From Clostridia bacterium (GTDB lineage: Bacteria; Bacillota_A; Clostridia; Oscillospirales; Acutalibacteraceae): a stretch of DNA of 5,142 nucleotides. The stretch is from contig JAFYOA010000336.1 of the NCBI GenBank assembly GCA_017547865.1, forward strand, positions 1 to 5,142, in the 5' to 3' direction. Position 1 is the first letter of the stretch, and each line of letters opens with the position of its first letter. Positions 1 to 5,142 of this stretch are shown one piece after another. The notes under the pieces were generated by a model. That model worked only from the letters and a program-made list of their open reading frames with translations, was not told where the DNA came from and did not search any database. A program made the position numbers and the translations under genes.

Positions 1-960
1 GCGTGCATCGTAAAACATTGCACTGTCAAGGGTCGTATTCTGCAATGCGAGCATCATGCCGCAGGTAAGGGCAGCATGCTTTGCCGTGCCTTTCAGGTCG
101 GGGCAGCAGTTCCATTCGTTCAGGGTGTGCTCGGTATGGGAATAACCGGCTTCATCCAGGCGCTTTCGCACATACTCTGCCCAAAGAACATTGACTTCGA
201 TCTCGGAGTAACTATGCCAGGAGAAGAAGTCCAGGGGGCAGTGGTGGCGCTGAATATAGTCCAGAAAACCGTCGAAGAAATCCATAAAGTACTGGTACCT
301 GGGTGTGCAGGCGCCAAACTGATTGCTGCTTTCTGTAAGGGCATAAAAGCCGCAGCTGGCATAACCGCCGATTTTGAGATGCGGGAATTTCTCTTTCAGG
401 TGCTTTGAAGCAACCTCGTACAGCCGGTAATATTCCTCGGGGGTGCCGGTCCACATCTGGTTTTCTTTAGGATCTTCGTAGTTATCCGGTTCGTTCCAAA
501 TTTCCCAATAGGTTATTTTATGGAAAAAGCCGTTTGCCCAGCCTTCGGTGTAATGACGGATGATGTGCTCGCAAATCACCGCCCATTTATGGTGGTCTTT
601 TGGCGGGTGGATGCGGTAAGCCTTTATTTTGCTGTAGTTTTCAATGGTAACACCCAGCCGGAAGAAAGGCTCGATACCGCGTTCTGTCAAGGCAGAAATC
701 AGCAGATCGGTGAAAGCGAAATCATAGCTTTCCGGGTCATCGGCATCGGCAGAAAAATCCCGGAAAATATTCGGAATATCGACAAACAGGTTTCTTCCGA
801 AAGCTCCGCCCACATCGTGGAGGCGGGAATAGGGGATATGTGCTTTCTGTAGATAATCACACATGGAAAAATCGATCCCCATAAAGGGCGGCTGCCCCAC
901 GGCGTGCATTGGTTTTATGGTGCCGGTCTCCTGTGTGAAATTTACTGTGATTTTATCCAT
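1..960 (-). CDS. GH39-like glycoside hydrolase (beta-xylosidase/iduronidase type), C-terminus cut by the window edge
   Basis: An open frame runs from ATG at 960 to the left edge: 320 codons without a stop, so only the N-terminal part is seen. GH39 enzymes are usually about 480-500 residues, so a C-terminal beta-sandwich is probably missing. The (beta/alpha)8 clan GH-A pattern is clear: RLHD at residues 46-49, WEIWNEPD at 152-159 with E157 as predicted acid/base, FSWHSY at 246-251, and LNEWN at 280-284 with E282 as predicted nucleophile. The spacing between the two glutamates is close to that of characterised GH39 xylosidases. Retaining hydrolysis of a xyloside- or uronide-type linkage is the family expectation; the actual substrate is not readable. 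No signal peptide is present, so it probably acts in the cytoplasm on imported oligosaccharides. It lies 81 bases after the FAD oxidoreductase gene, on the same strand, and has its own promoter. Another clan GH-A family is the main alternative. Confidence 0.85.
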   Translation of the reverse strand, partial: MDKITVNFTQETGTIKPMHAVGQPPFMGIDFSMCDYLQKAHIPYSRLHDVGGAFGRNLFVDIPNIFRDFSADADDPESYDFAFTDLLISALTERGIEPFFRLGVTIENYSKIKAYRIHPPKDHHKWAVICEHIIRHYTEGWANGFFHKITYWEIWNEPDNYEDPKENQMWTGTPEEYYRLYEVASKHLKEKFPHLKIGGYASCGFYALTESSNQFGACTPRYQYFMDFFDGFLDYIQRHHCPLDFFSWHSYSEIEVNVLWAEYVRKRLDEAGYSHTEHTLNEWNCCPDLKGTAKHAALTCGMMLALQNTTLDSAMFYDAR

Positions 961-967
961 GCGGACA

Positions 968-974
968 TCCCCTT
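968..974 (-). promoter_or_regulatory. Ribosome binding site of the GH39-like gene
   Basis: On the minus strand AAGGGGA lies 7 bases before the ATG at 960. It supports this start; no better-placed in-frame start is seen upstream. Confidence 0.75.
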
Positions 975-988
975 TTTGCTTTTTTACA

Positions 989-1017
989 ATTATAGCACGG
1001 GAAAAATGGAGTAGCAA
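989..1017 (-). promoter_or_regulatory. Sigma-A-type promoter for the GH39-like gene (extended -10)
   Basis: On the minus strand the -35 is TTGCTA (1017-1012), followed by a 17-base spacer and a perfect -10 TATAAT (994-989). The -10 is preceded by TGC, giving an extended TGnTATAAT. Transcription would start near 982, leaving a leader of about 22 bases that carries the ribosome binding site. The promoter sits in the 81-base gap after the FAD oxidoreductase gene, in which no intrinsic terminator is visible. The glycosidase may therefore be made both by read-through from the upstream operon and from this promoter. Confidence 0.7.
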
Positions 1018-1041
1018 GAGGTTTCGGCGGCCGGTTGGCAA

Positions 1042-2859
1042 TCAATACACTTCAAAATTGAAGATATGTGCCGTTGAACTTCCGTAATCTTCGGTCTTTG
1101 TCTCGCTGTGGTAGGTGCTGAGCGGGACAAACCGGACTGCTTTTGCCGTTGTATTCAAGGTGTGCTTGATAAAACGTTGGTGATTATCCCGGATCTCCAA
1201 CGCAGTTGTCCACTGGTTGTTCTCATCTAAAATCTCAATTTTATAGCGCTTGATCAGGCATTTCGGGAAACCAAATCGGGTATTGTTATGGCTTGCAGGG
1301 AAAAAGAGCACCGCAGAGGTGTGCAAACCGTCGGGGTTGCCTTCCGTATATTCACGGTCAAGGTCGCTGTCCAAAACCAAACGCACGCCCTCAACAAATT
1401 GAGGCTCATCGAAGGTATAGGTAATCGCTTTATTTGTTTTACCGAAATAGCCGTTATCATTACCCCATATTCTACGATCAAGACCGTTTATCAAATTGGT
1501 GCAATCACCGTAGTCACAGGTGAGCCTCGCCGTTTGTGCCAGCGGTGAGGGTTTCCGGCGCAAGCCGGGCAGGAAGCAGTCATCCTCCAGCAAAGCTGCT
1601 TGAATTTCGCCGATCTTCTGCTGTGCTGCTTCTCTTGGCAGCAGATTGTTTTTCACTGCGATCGCTGCCGCAGTGCCCGCGGCCTGGCCGATCACGCCGA
1701 TGGTTCCCATAACACGGGTGGAGCTGAACGCAATATGGCTCGCACTGATATTCCGCCCGGCAAACATCAGATTATCGATATTTTTGGAATAGAGGGAACG
1801 AAGCGGAATGGGATAGGGGTCGCTGAGTCTGCGCTTTTGCAGATGGGCGCCGCCCTTGGCATCCATATAAAATCCACCGGGCAGATGGTTGTCGATCTGC
1901 CAGCCGCCGTAAGCAACCACGTCGTCAAAGGGGGTGCAGTTTTCTACATCGTGCTGGGTCAGCACATAGTCGCCCACATAGCGCCGGCTTTCCCGCTTGC
2001 CGGGCAAAAAGCCGACCCATTCCAGATCCCAGTTTTCCGCCCCGTGGTCGCCGTGGTTTTTGATGTGATCCCACACACCAAAAGCGATTTTCAGCAAGTC
2101 ATCCTTGGTTTCTTCCGTGTCGTCAATGCTGTTCTGCATGCCGCCCAGTTCAATCCAGTAAAAATTGGTGTTGATGGCATAGAGGTTATGGGGCTTGTTG
2201 TGCATTGCATCGTCATCGGGGAAATCATATGCCCAGGCGGGGGGCGTGTAGGAAATGGGGTGATCGGTCTCGCGGCACTGCATCATAATGCTCATACCCA
2301 TGGTATGGTTATCTGCAACCTCAAGACCGAACTCCTCGTTGTATTCGCTTTTGGCTTCTCGACCAACCTTGAATTCCGCTCCTGTTAATGGTGCAAGAAT
2401 GCTGTCACCCGAGCTGTCGACAAATATTTTTGCCCGTACTTCATGCCAGGTGTAGGTGGTGAGCTGAAAGCCCTTGACCGATGAAATATGTCCGTTTTCT
2501 GCAGTTGCTTCACAGCAAGCACAGTTGAGTAGCAGTTCAATATTCTCTTCAAAACGCACCTTTTCATAGAGAAGTGCATCCCATGTGGTGAAATTGCGGG
2601 TTGGATTGCGGTACATATTTTCTAAAAGCAATTCCTCCATAATGCCCGTTTCCTGCAAATCACGCACCCGAGTTCCGGCACCGGATATCCACATTCGAAT
2701 CTCGCTGCTGGCATTTCCGCCCAGAACAGGGCGATCCTGCATTAGTACCACCTTTGCTCCATGTCTTGCTGCGCTGATGGCGGTAAACATACCGCCGATG
2801 CCGCCGCCGATCACGCAGATATCTGCATTGTGTACAACTGTTTTAAGCAAGCTTTTCAT
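1042..2859 (-). CDS. FAD-dependent oxidoreductase (PF12831-type) with C-terminal beta-sandwich-like domain
   Basis: The product is 605 residues. The N-terminal Rossmann motif GGGIGG (18-23) binds the ADP part of FAD. It is followed by the family signature VVLMQDRPVLGGNASSEIRM (37-56), in which Q41-D42 replaces the usual acidic end of strand 2. FVDSSGDSILA (146-156), LPGKRESRR (285-293) and FAGRNISASH (366-375) with GTIGVIGQAAGTAAA (385-399) complete the FAD fold, ending near residue 430. Residues about 440-605 are predicted to form a discoidin/galactose-binding-like jelly roll, judged from alternating hydrophobic strands such as ITYTFDEPQFVEGVRLVLDS. No signal peptide or membrane segment is seen. 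Such proteins recur in polysaccharide-utilisation loci and are often mislabelled xanthan lyase; their substrates are mostly unknown. The start lies 9 bases after the HAD stop, which suggests translational coupling. Oxidation of a sugar or glycoside is an inference. Confidence 0.9.
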   Translation of the reverse strand: MKSLLKTVVHNADICVIGGGIGGMFTAISAARHGAKVVLMQDRPVLGGNASSEIRMWISGAGTRVRDLQETGIMEELLLENMYRNPTRNFTTWDALLYEKVRFEENIELLLNCACCEATAENGHISSVKGFQLTTYTWHEVRAKIFVDSSGDSILAPLTGAEFKVGREAKSEYNEEFGLEVADNHTMGMSIMMQCRETDHPISYTPPAWAYDFPDDDAMHNKPHNLYAINTNFYWIELGGMQNSIDDTEETKDDLLKIAFGVWDHIKNHGDHGAENWDLEWVGFLPGKRESRRYVGDYVLTQHDVENCTPFDDVVAYGGWQIDNHLPGGFYMDAKGGAHLQKRRLSDPYPIPLRSLYSKNIDNLMFAGRNISASHIAFSSTRVMGTIGVIGQAAGTAAAIAVKNNLLPREAAQQKIGEIQAALLEDDCFLPGLRRKPSPLAQTARLTCDYGDCTNLINGLDRRIWGNDNGYFGKTNKAITYTFDEPQFVEGVRLVLDSDLDREYTEGNPDGLHTSAVLFFPASHNNTRFGFPKCLIKRYKIEILDENNQWTTALEIRDNHQRFIKHTLNTTAKAVRFVPLSTYHSETKTEDYGSSTAHIFNFEVY

Positions 2860-2868
2860 TTTGTCTCT

Positions 2869-3555
2869 TTACTCCTTCTCAAACAAGATGTGTTCCAGGA
2901 TTTCCATGGTCTCTGCCGCATAGGTTGCTTTGGAGGGTTCCTGCCACCGGGCGCCAAACAAAGCGCCCACCATACCGTATTCAACCGCGCCGTTGACATC
3001 TGTTACGGGGTTGTCGCCGACCATCAGTGTTTTCTTGAGGTCGGTTTCGCCGCAGTGCTTAAAAATATAATCGAAATACCGGCGGCTGGGCTTCATGGCG
3101 CCGATCTCATCTGCAGCAAAGCGCCCTGATAAATATTTGGCCAGCCCGGCATTTTCCACTCTGCCGTTCATAACAGAACCGACACCGTTGGAGGCGGTGA
3201 ATATCTTTACGCCGTTGTCGCGCAATCTTTTCAGCAAATGTTCCGCACCGGCCTGCGCATCGTAGGCATGCGCCAGTTTATCCAAAAACCACGGTGCCAC
3301 TTCTTCTGCGGGTTTGAAAAACGGATAAATGGAGAAGAGCTTTTCGAACCGCATAACATAAAGCCGCTCCCGGGTAATTTCGCCCCTGTCCAGGTAAACC
3401 CAAAGGTCGCGGTTGATTTCCCGGTATTTATCGCCGACCTCGTTGCCAACAATTTGTCCCTGCTGTGCGTAGAGTTCTTTAATGATCCTTCTCTCGGAGG
3501 TGGGGGTATCCAACAGGCAGTAGTCAATATCAAAGAAAACCGTTGTGAAATCCAT
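2869..3555 (-). CDS. HAD-superfamily hydrolase (YjjG-like subfamily IA phosphatase)
   Basis: The product is 228 residues from ATG 3555, the usual size for a HAD-IA phosphatase. Motif I is FFDIDYCLLD (7-16), with nucleophile D9 and acid/base D11; the usual Thr two residues after the second Asp is Cys13. Motif II is ASNG with S122, motif III is K155 in GAMKPSRRYF, and motif IV is VGDNPVTD (179-186) with D181 and D186. The segment between motifs I and II (about 18-100) is helical and matches an alpha-helical cap. A sugar-phosphate, nucleotide or glycerol-phosphate phosphatase role is typical of the family; the substrate is unknown. The frame is open a further 36 codons upstream to 3663, but that stretch overlaps the GDPD gene and is not HAD-like. 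The ATG at 3555 has a good ribosome binding site and places motif I at the N-terminus. It lies 11 bases after the GDPD stop, so it may act on that enzyme's product. Confidence 0.88.
   Translation of the reverse strand: MDFTTVFFDIDYCLLDTPTSERRIIKELYAQQGQIVGNEVGDKYREINRDLWVYLDRGEITRERLYVMRFEKLFSIYPFFKPAEEVAPWFLDKLAHAYDAQAGAEHLLKRLRDNGVKIFTASNGVGSVMNGRVENAGLAKYLSGRFAADEIGAMKPSRRYFDYIFKHCGETDLKKTLMVGDNPVTDVNGAVEYGMVGALFGARWQEPSKATYAAETMEILEHILFEKE
2872..2877 (-). promoter_or_regulatory. Ribosome binding site of the FAD oxidoreductase, inside the end of the HAD gene
   Basis: AAGGAG on the minus strand is formed by the last two sense codons of the HAD gene (Lys-Glu) just before its TAA. The spacing to the ATG at 2859 is 12 bases, longer than ideal. 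The position suggests coupling of translation to the upstream gene. Confidence 0.6.
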
Positions 3556-3563
3556 GTGTGCGT

Positions 3564-3568
3564 TCCTC
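3564..3568 (-). promoter_or_regulatory. Ribosome binding site of the HAD phosphatase, overlapping the GDPD stop codon
   Basis: GAGGA on the minus strand overlaps the TGA of the GDPD gene (TGTGAGGAAC) and lies 8 bases before the ATG at 3555. This decides the HAD start and points to coupled translation. Confidence 0.75.
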
Positions 3569-4292
3569 ACAGCGTTTCGTGCATGCAGTTTGTAGGAATG
3601 TAATCCAGCCCGAGTTCCTGCATATACGTTACATCTTCTACGTTGTCGCCTGCCCGCAGACATACCTTCAGGCCCATGTCATGGGCAAGCTGAATTTTCT
3701 CCTTTGGGCACTCCCGACAGTTTGGATAATTCCAGGAAAGCCCCGCGTTGCCCAAGGCGCTGAGCCGCTCCAGCCCGTCTTCCCGGGCGAAAATCCAATG
3801 CAGAAACATATCTTTTGAACAGCTGCGGACATCGGCAAGCCAGTCAAGGTTCGCGGTGCTCATCACCACCTGGTCATCTTCAAAGCCGGCCTCTCTCACT
3901 GCCTGTACAATTGCTTCGGCGCGGTCTGTTTTCATTTCAATAAAAGGCACGCAATTGTATTTTTTGCAAATGGCAAGGTACTCGGCAAAAAGCGGCATCC
4001 GCAGCTGCGCATCTGTAAAACATTCGGTACGGCTTCCGGTTTTCAGCCGCAGTGCAGAGAGCTCAGCCCATGTCATATCCCGAATCATTCCCGTTCCGTT
4101 GTAGTTTGCATCCACGCTCGGATCGTGATTGCACACCAAAACGCCGTCGGCGCTCATGTGTACATCGGTTTCGATGGCCCACTGTTTCAGAATGGCGGCG
4201 TATTCAAAGCCGGGCAGAGAATTATCCGGTGCCAGCGGCCGAAAACCGCGGTGGCTGATGTAAAGCAGGCTCGGTCTGTTAAAAATTTCCAT
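3567..4292 (-). CDS. Glycerophosphodiester phosphodiesterase (GDPD) family protein
   Basis: The product is 241 residues from ATG 4292, the usual length for small cytoplasmic GDPDs (UgpQ/GlpQ-like TIM barrel). HRG at 14-16 gives catalytic H14. APDNSLPGF at 21-29 corresponds to the usual APENTLPAF. IETDVHMSADGVLVCNHD at 40-57 supplies metal ligands E41 and D43 and catalytic H56. FIEMK at 117-121 supplies E119 and K121. The family cleaves glycerophosphodiesters to glycerol 3-phosphate and an alcohol using a divalent metal. The C-terminal part is divergent: the usual WTVND and final TD are replaced by CLRAGDN and PTN, so the leaving group may be unusual. There is no signal peptide. A start at TTG 4313 is possible, but the ribosome binding site lies between it and the ATG, which favours the ATG. 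This is the first gene of the minus-strand operon. Confidence 0.9.
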   Translation of the reverse strand: MEIFNRPSLLYISHRGFRPLAPDNSLPGFEYAAILKQWAIETDVHMSADGVLVCNHDPSVDANYNGTGMIRDMTWAELSALRLKTGSRTECFTDAQLRMPLFAEYLAICKKYNCVPFIEMKTDRAEAIVQAVREAGFEDDQVVMSTANLDWLADVRSCSKDMFLHWIFAREDGLERLSALGNAGLSWNYPNCRECPKEKIQLAHDMGLKVCLRAGDNVEDVTYMQELGLDYIPTNCMHETL

Positions 4293-4299
4293 GGATATG

Positions 4300-4306
4300 T
4301 CCCTCT
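4300..4306 (-). promoter_or_regulatory. Ribosome binding site of the GDPD gene
   Basis: AGAGGGA on the minus strand lies 7 bases before the ATG at 4292. It rules against the longer TTG start at 4313, whose reading frame runs through this site. Confidence 0.75.
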
Positions 4307-4307
4307 C

Positions 4308-4336
4308 TTGCAATTCATTTTGCTATTGTATATAAT
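4308..4336 (+). promoter_or_regulatory. Sigma-A-type promoter of the AraC-family regulator gene
   Basis: TTGCAA (4308-4313), a 17-base spacer and a perfect TATAAT (4331-4336) form a strong promoter. A second TATAAT at 4340-4345 gives a possible alternative -10. Transcription would begin near 4343, leaving a leader of about 75 bases that carries the 21-bp direct repeat. Confidence 0.7.
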
Positions 4337-4337
4337 G

Positions 4338-4366
4338 ATTATAATGTTCCGGATTTCAAAAGTCTT
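4338..4366 (-). promoter_or_regulatory. Probable promoter of the GDPD-HAD-FAD operon, weak -35
   Basis: On the minus strand a perfect TATAAT (4343-4338) is the best -10. The hexamer 17 bases upstream is AAGACT (4366-4361), only three matches to TTGACA. Transcription would start near 4331, giving a leader of about 38 bases. A strong -10 with a poor -35 is typical of an activator-dependent promoter. A second option, TTGAAA (4359-4354) with CATTAT 16 bases downstream, has a worse -10. Bent or AT-rich DNA in this region makes the exact choice uncertain. Confidence 0.5.
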
Positions 4367-4369
4367 TTT

Positions 4370-4403
4370 ATTATGTGAACAGCAATTGTTATTTTGTGAC
4401 CAG
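4370..4403. promoter_or_regulatory. Direct repeat with 21-bp period, candidate AraC-family operator
   Basis: ATTATGTGAACAG (4370-4382) and ATTTTGTGACCAG (4391-4403) match at 11 of 13 positions and start exactly 21 bases apart, so they lie on the same helix face. AraC-type regulators typically bind direct-repeat half-sites of about this period. The nearer half-site lies 3 bases upstream of the weak -35 of the minus-strand operon, a natural activation position. Both half-sites also lie in the regulator's leader, the second ending 2 bases before its ribosome binding site, so they could mediate autorepression. That the adjacent AraC-like protein binds here is inference. Confidence 0.55.
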
Positions 4404-4405
4404 GA

Positions 4406-4411
4406 AGAGGA
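4406..4411 (+). promoter_or_regulatory. Ribosome binding site of the AraC-family regulator
   Basis: AGAGGA lies 6 bases before the ATG at 4418 and supports that start. Confidence 0.7.
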
Positions 4412-4417
4412 AGAACG

Positions 4418-5142
4418 ATGAAGCTGCTGTCCCATTATAAAGAAAGTATCAGCGCCAACAGCCCGCAAATTATAAACTGGCGCGAAAATAACCTGAATGA
4501 ATCGCTTTATTATTCCTATCGGACCACACATTACGGCAGAACCACCTTCCCTTCCAGACTGCATTACCACGATTACTTTGAGCTGGTGATTTTTGAAGCG
4601 GGCGATATTCATTATATTTGTGAATCCGCCACCTACCTGCCGCAGGCGGGAGATGTTCTTCTGATCCCACCCGGGGCGTTTCATATGTCGGCGATTCAGT
4701 GTGACAAAACCCTATATAAGCGCCATGTATTTTATTTGTATCCAAACGCGTTGGATGTATACGACTGCAGTGTGCTTACTGATTTTTTGAAACCTCAAAA
4801 TAACAACCTGGCGGTATTATTGCTGAAGGCGCAGGAACGGGAGGAACTGATTTCTCTTTTGTACAAGCTGGATAAAACGCTTGCGTGTAAACAGGAACCG
4901 GCGTATGCTGCCCTGTCCACGGGCATCCTGATCCAAATCTTCTTTTTGCTGAATCAGGGGGAATGGGGGCCGGGTGACAACCATGCTTCGCTGCCCGAAA
5001 ATGTTTCTGCCGTAAAAGAGTATATTGACCGCAACTTTCTCGAGCTGCGTTCCATCAACGAAATTGCCGCGCATTTTTTCTATAGCCGGGAATATATCTC
5101 CCGCCTGTTCCGTAAGCATTTCAACACAAATGTTTCGGAGTA
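4418..5142 (+). CDS. AraC-family transcriptional regulator with N-terminal cupin, C-terminus cut by the window edge
   Basis: The frame runs open from ATG 4418 to the right edge: 241 complete codons and two further bases. Residues about 40-110 match an AraC-type cupin sensor: RLHYHDYFELVIFEAG (47-62) has the H-x-H-x3-E pattern, followed by AGDVLLIPPGAFH (77-89). A helical linker follows. C-terminal residues 195-241 match the start of an AraC DNA-binding domain: VKEYIDRNF (199-207), then the first helix-turn-helix SINEIAAHFFYSREYISRLFRKHF (212-235). The second helix-turn-helix, normally about 50 residues further, is beyond the edge; total length would be near 290. No membrane segment is seen, so it is a cytoplasmic one-component sensor. 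It diverges from the GDPD operon with a shared 125-base control region, so it is the likely local regulator, sensing a sugar or its derivative. The inducer is unknown. Confidence 0.9.
   Translation, partial: MKLLSHYKESISANSPQIINWRENNLNESLYYSYRTTHYGRTTFPSRLHYHDYFELVIFEAGDIHYICESATYLPQAGDVLLIPPGAFHMSAIQCDKTLYKRHVFYLYPNALDVYDCSVLTDFLKPQNNNLAVLLLKAQEREELISLLYKLDKTLACKQEPAYAALSTGILIQIFFLLNQGEWGPGDNHASLPENVSAVKEYIDRNFLELRSINEIAAHFFYSREYISRLFRKHFNTNVSE

Noticed and set aside
711..724. cre-like sequence TGAAAGCGAAATCA (CcpA catabolite repression site)
   Set aside because: It differs from the consensus at a key position and lies well inside the GH39-like coding region, where chance matches are expected. 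It is suggestive at most.
961..1041. Possible terminator after the FAD oxidoreductase gene
   Set aside because: The GC-rich CCGGCCGCCG has no adequate complementary stem followed by a T-run. The nearby T-run is part of the promoter spacer.
1600..2388. 262-codon open frame on the plus strand antisense to the FAD oxidoreductase
   Set aside because: The minus strand encodes a recognisable FAD enzyme with all family motifs across this stretch. The plus-strand product has no recognisable domain and is a typical shadow of biased codon use.
3556..3663. 36-residue N-terminal extension of the HAD protein
   Set aside because: The extension overlaps the GDPD coding region and is rich in Arg with no HAD character. 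The ATG at 3555 has a good ribosome binding site and motif I directly after it.
4187..4684. 165-codon open frame on the minus strand spanning the divergent region
   Set aside because: It crosses the promoter region and overlaps both the GDPD start and the AraC cupin, each supported by motifs and ribosome binding sites. Its product resembles nothing.

Overview
The window looks like part of a bacterial carbohydrate-catabolism locus, most plausibly from a Bacillota/Clostridia-type anaerobe. The grounds are strong AGGAG-like ribosome binding sites, near-consensus TATAAT promoters, tightly packed genes, a roughly balanced base composition, and protein families common in gut and rumen Clostridia. 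The taxonomic call is inference only; there is no rRNA or other marker here.

Layout. Four genes lie on the minus strand and one diverges on the plus strand. In minus-strand transcription order: a glycerophosphodiester phosphodiesterase (GDPD)-family protein (4292 to 3567), a HAD-family phosphatase (3555 to 2869), a FAD-dependent oxidoreductase with an extra C-terminal beta-sandwich-like domain (2859 to 1042), and a GH39-like glycoside hydrolase (960 to beyond the left edge). The first three are separated by only 11 and 9 bases, with ribosome binding sites lying at or inside the end of the preceding gene, so they form a probable translationally coupled operon. The GH39-like gene follows after 81 bases and has its own near-consensus promoter. 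On the plus strand, an AraC-family regulator with an N-terminal cupin starts at 4418 and runs off the right edge after its first helix-turn-helix.

Control. The 125-base divergent region (4293-4417) holds a near-perfect sigma-A promoter for the regulator, an overlapping TATAAT for the operon with a poor -35, and an imperfect 13-bp direct repeat with a 21-bp period (two helical turns) immediately upstream of that poor -35. This is the geometry expected of an AraC-type activator site, and it also lies in the regulator's own leader, which suggests autoregulation.

How the genes may work together (inference). None of the three enzymes with a visible N-terminus in the operon, nor the GH39-like enzyme, has a signal peptide, so processing is probably cytoplasmic. 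A sensor regulator, a glycosidase, a phosphodiesterase, a sugar-phosphatase-like HAD and a FAD oxidoreductase together suggest use of a modified or phosphodiester-bearing glycan or glycoside. The substrate cannot be read from the sequence. No RNA genes, mobile elements or CRISPR arrays were seen.
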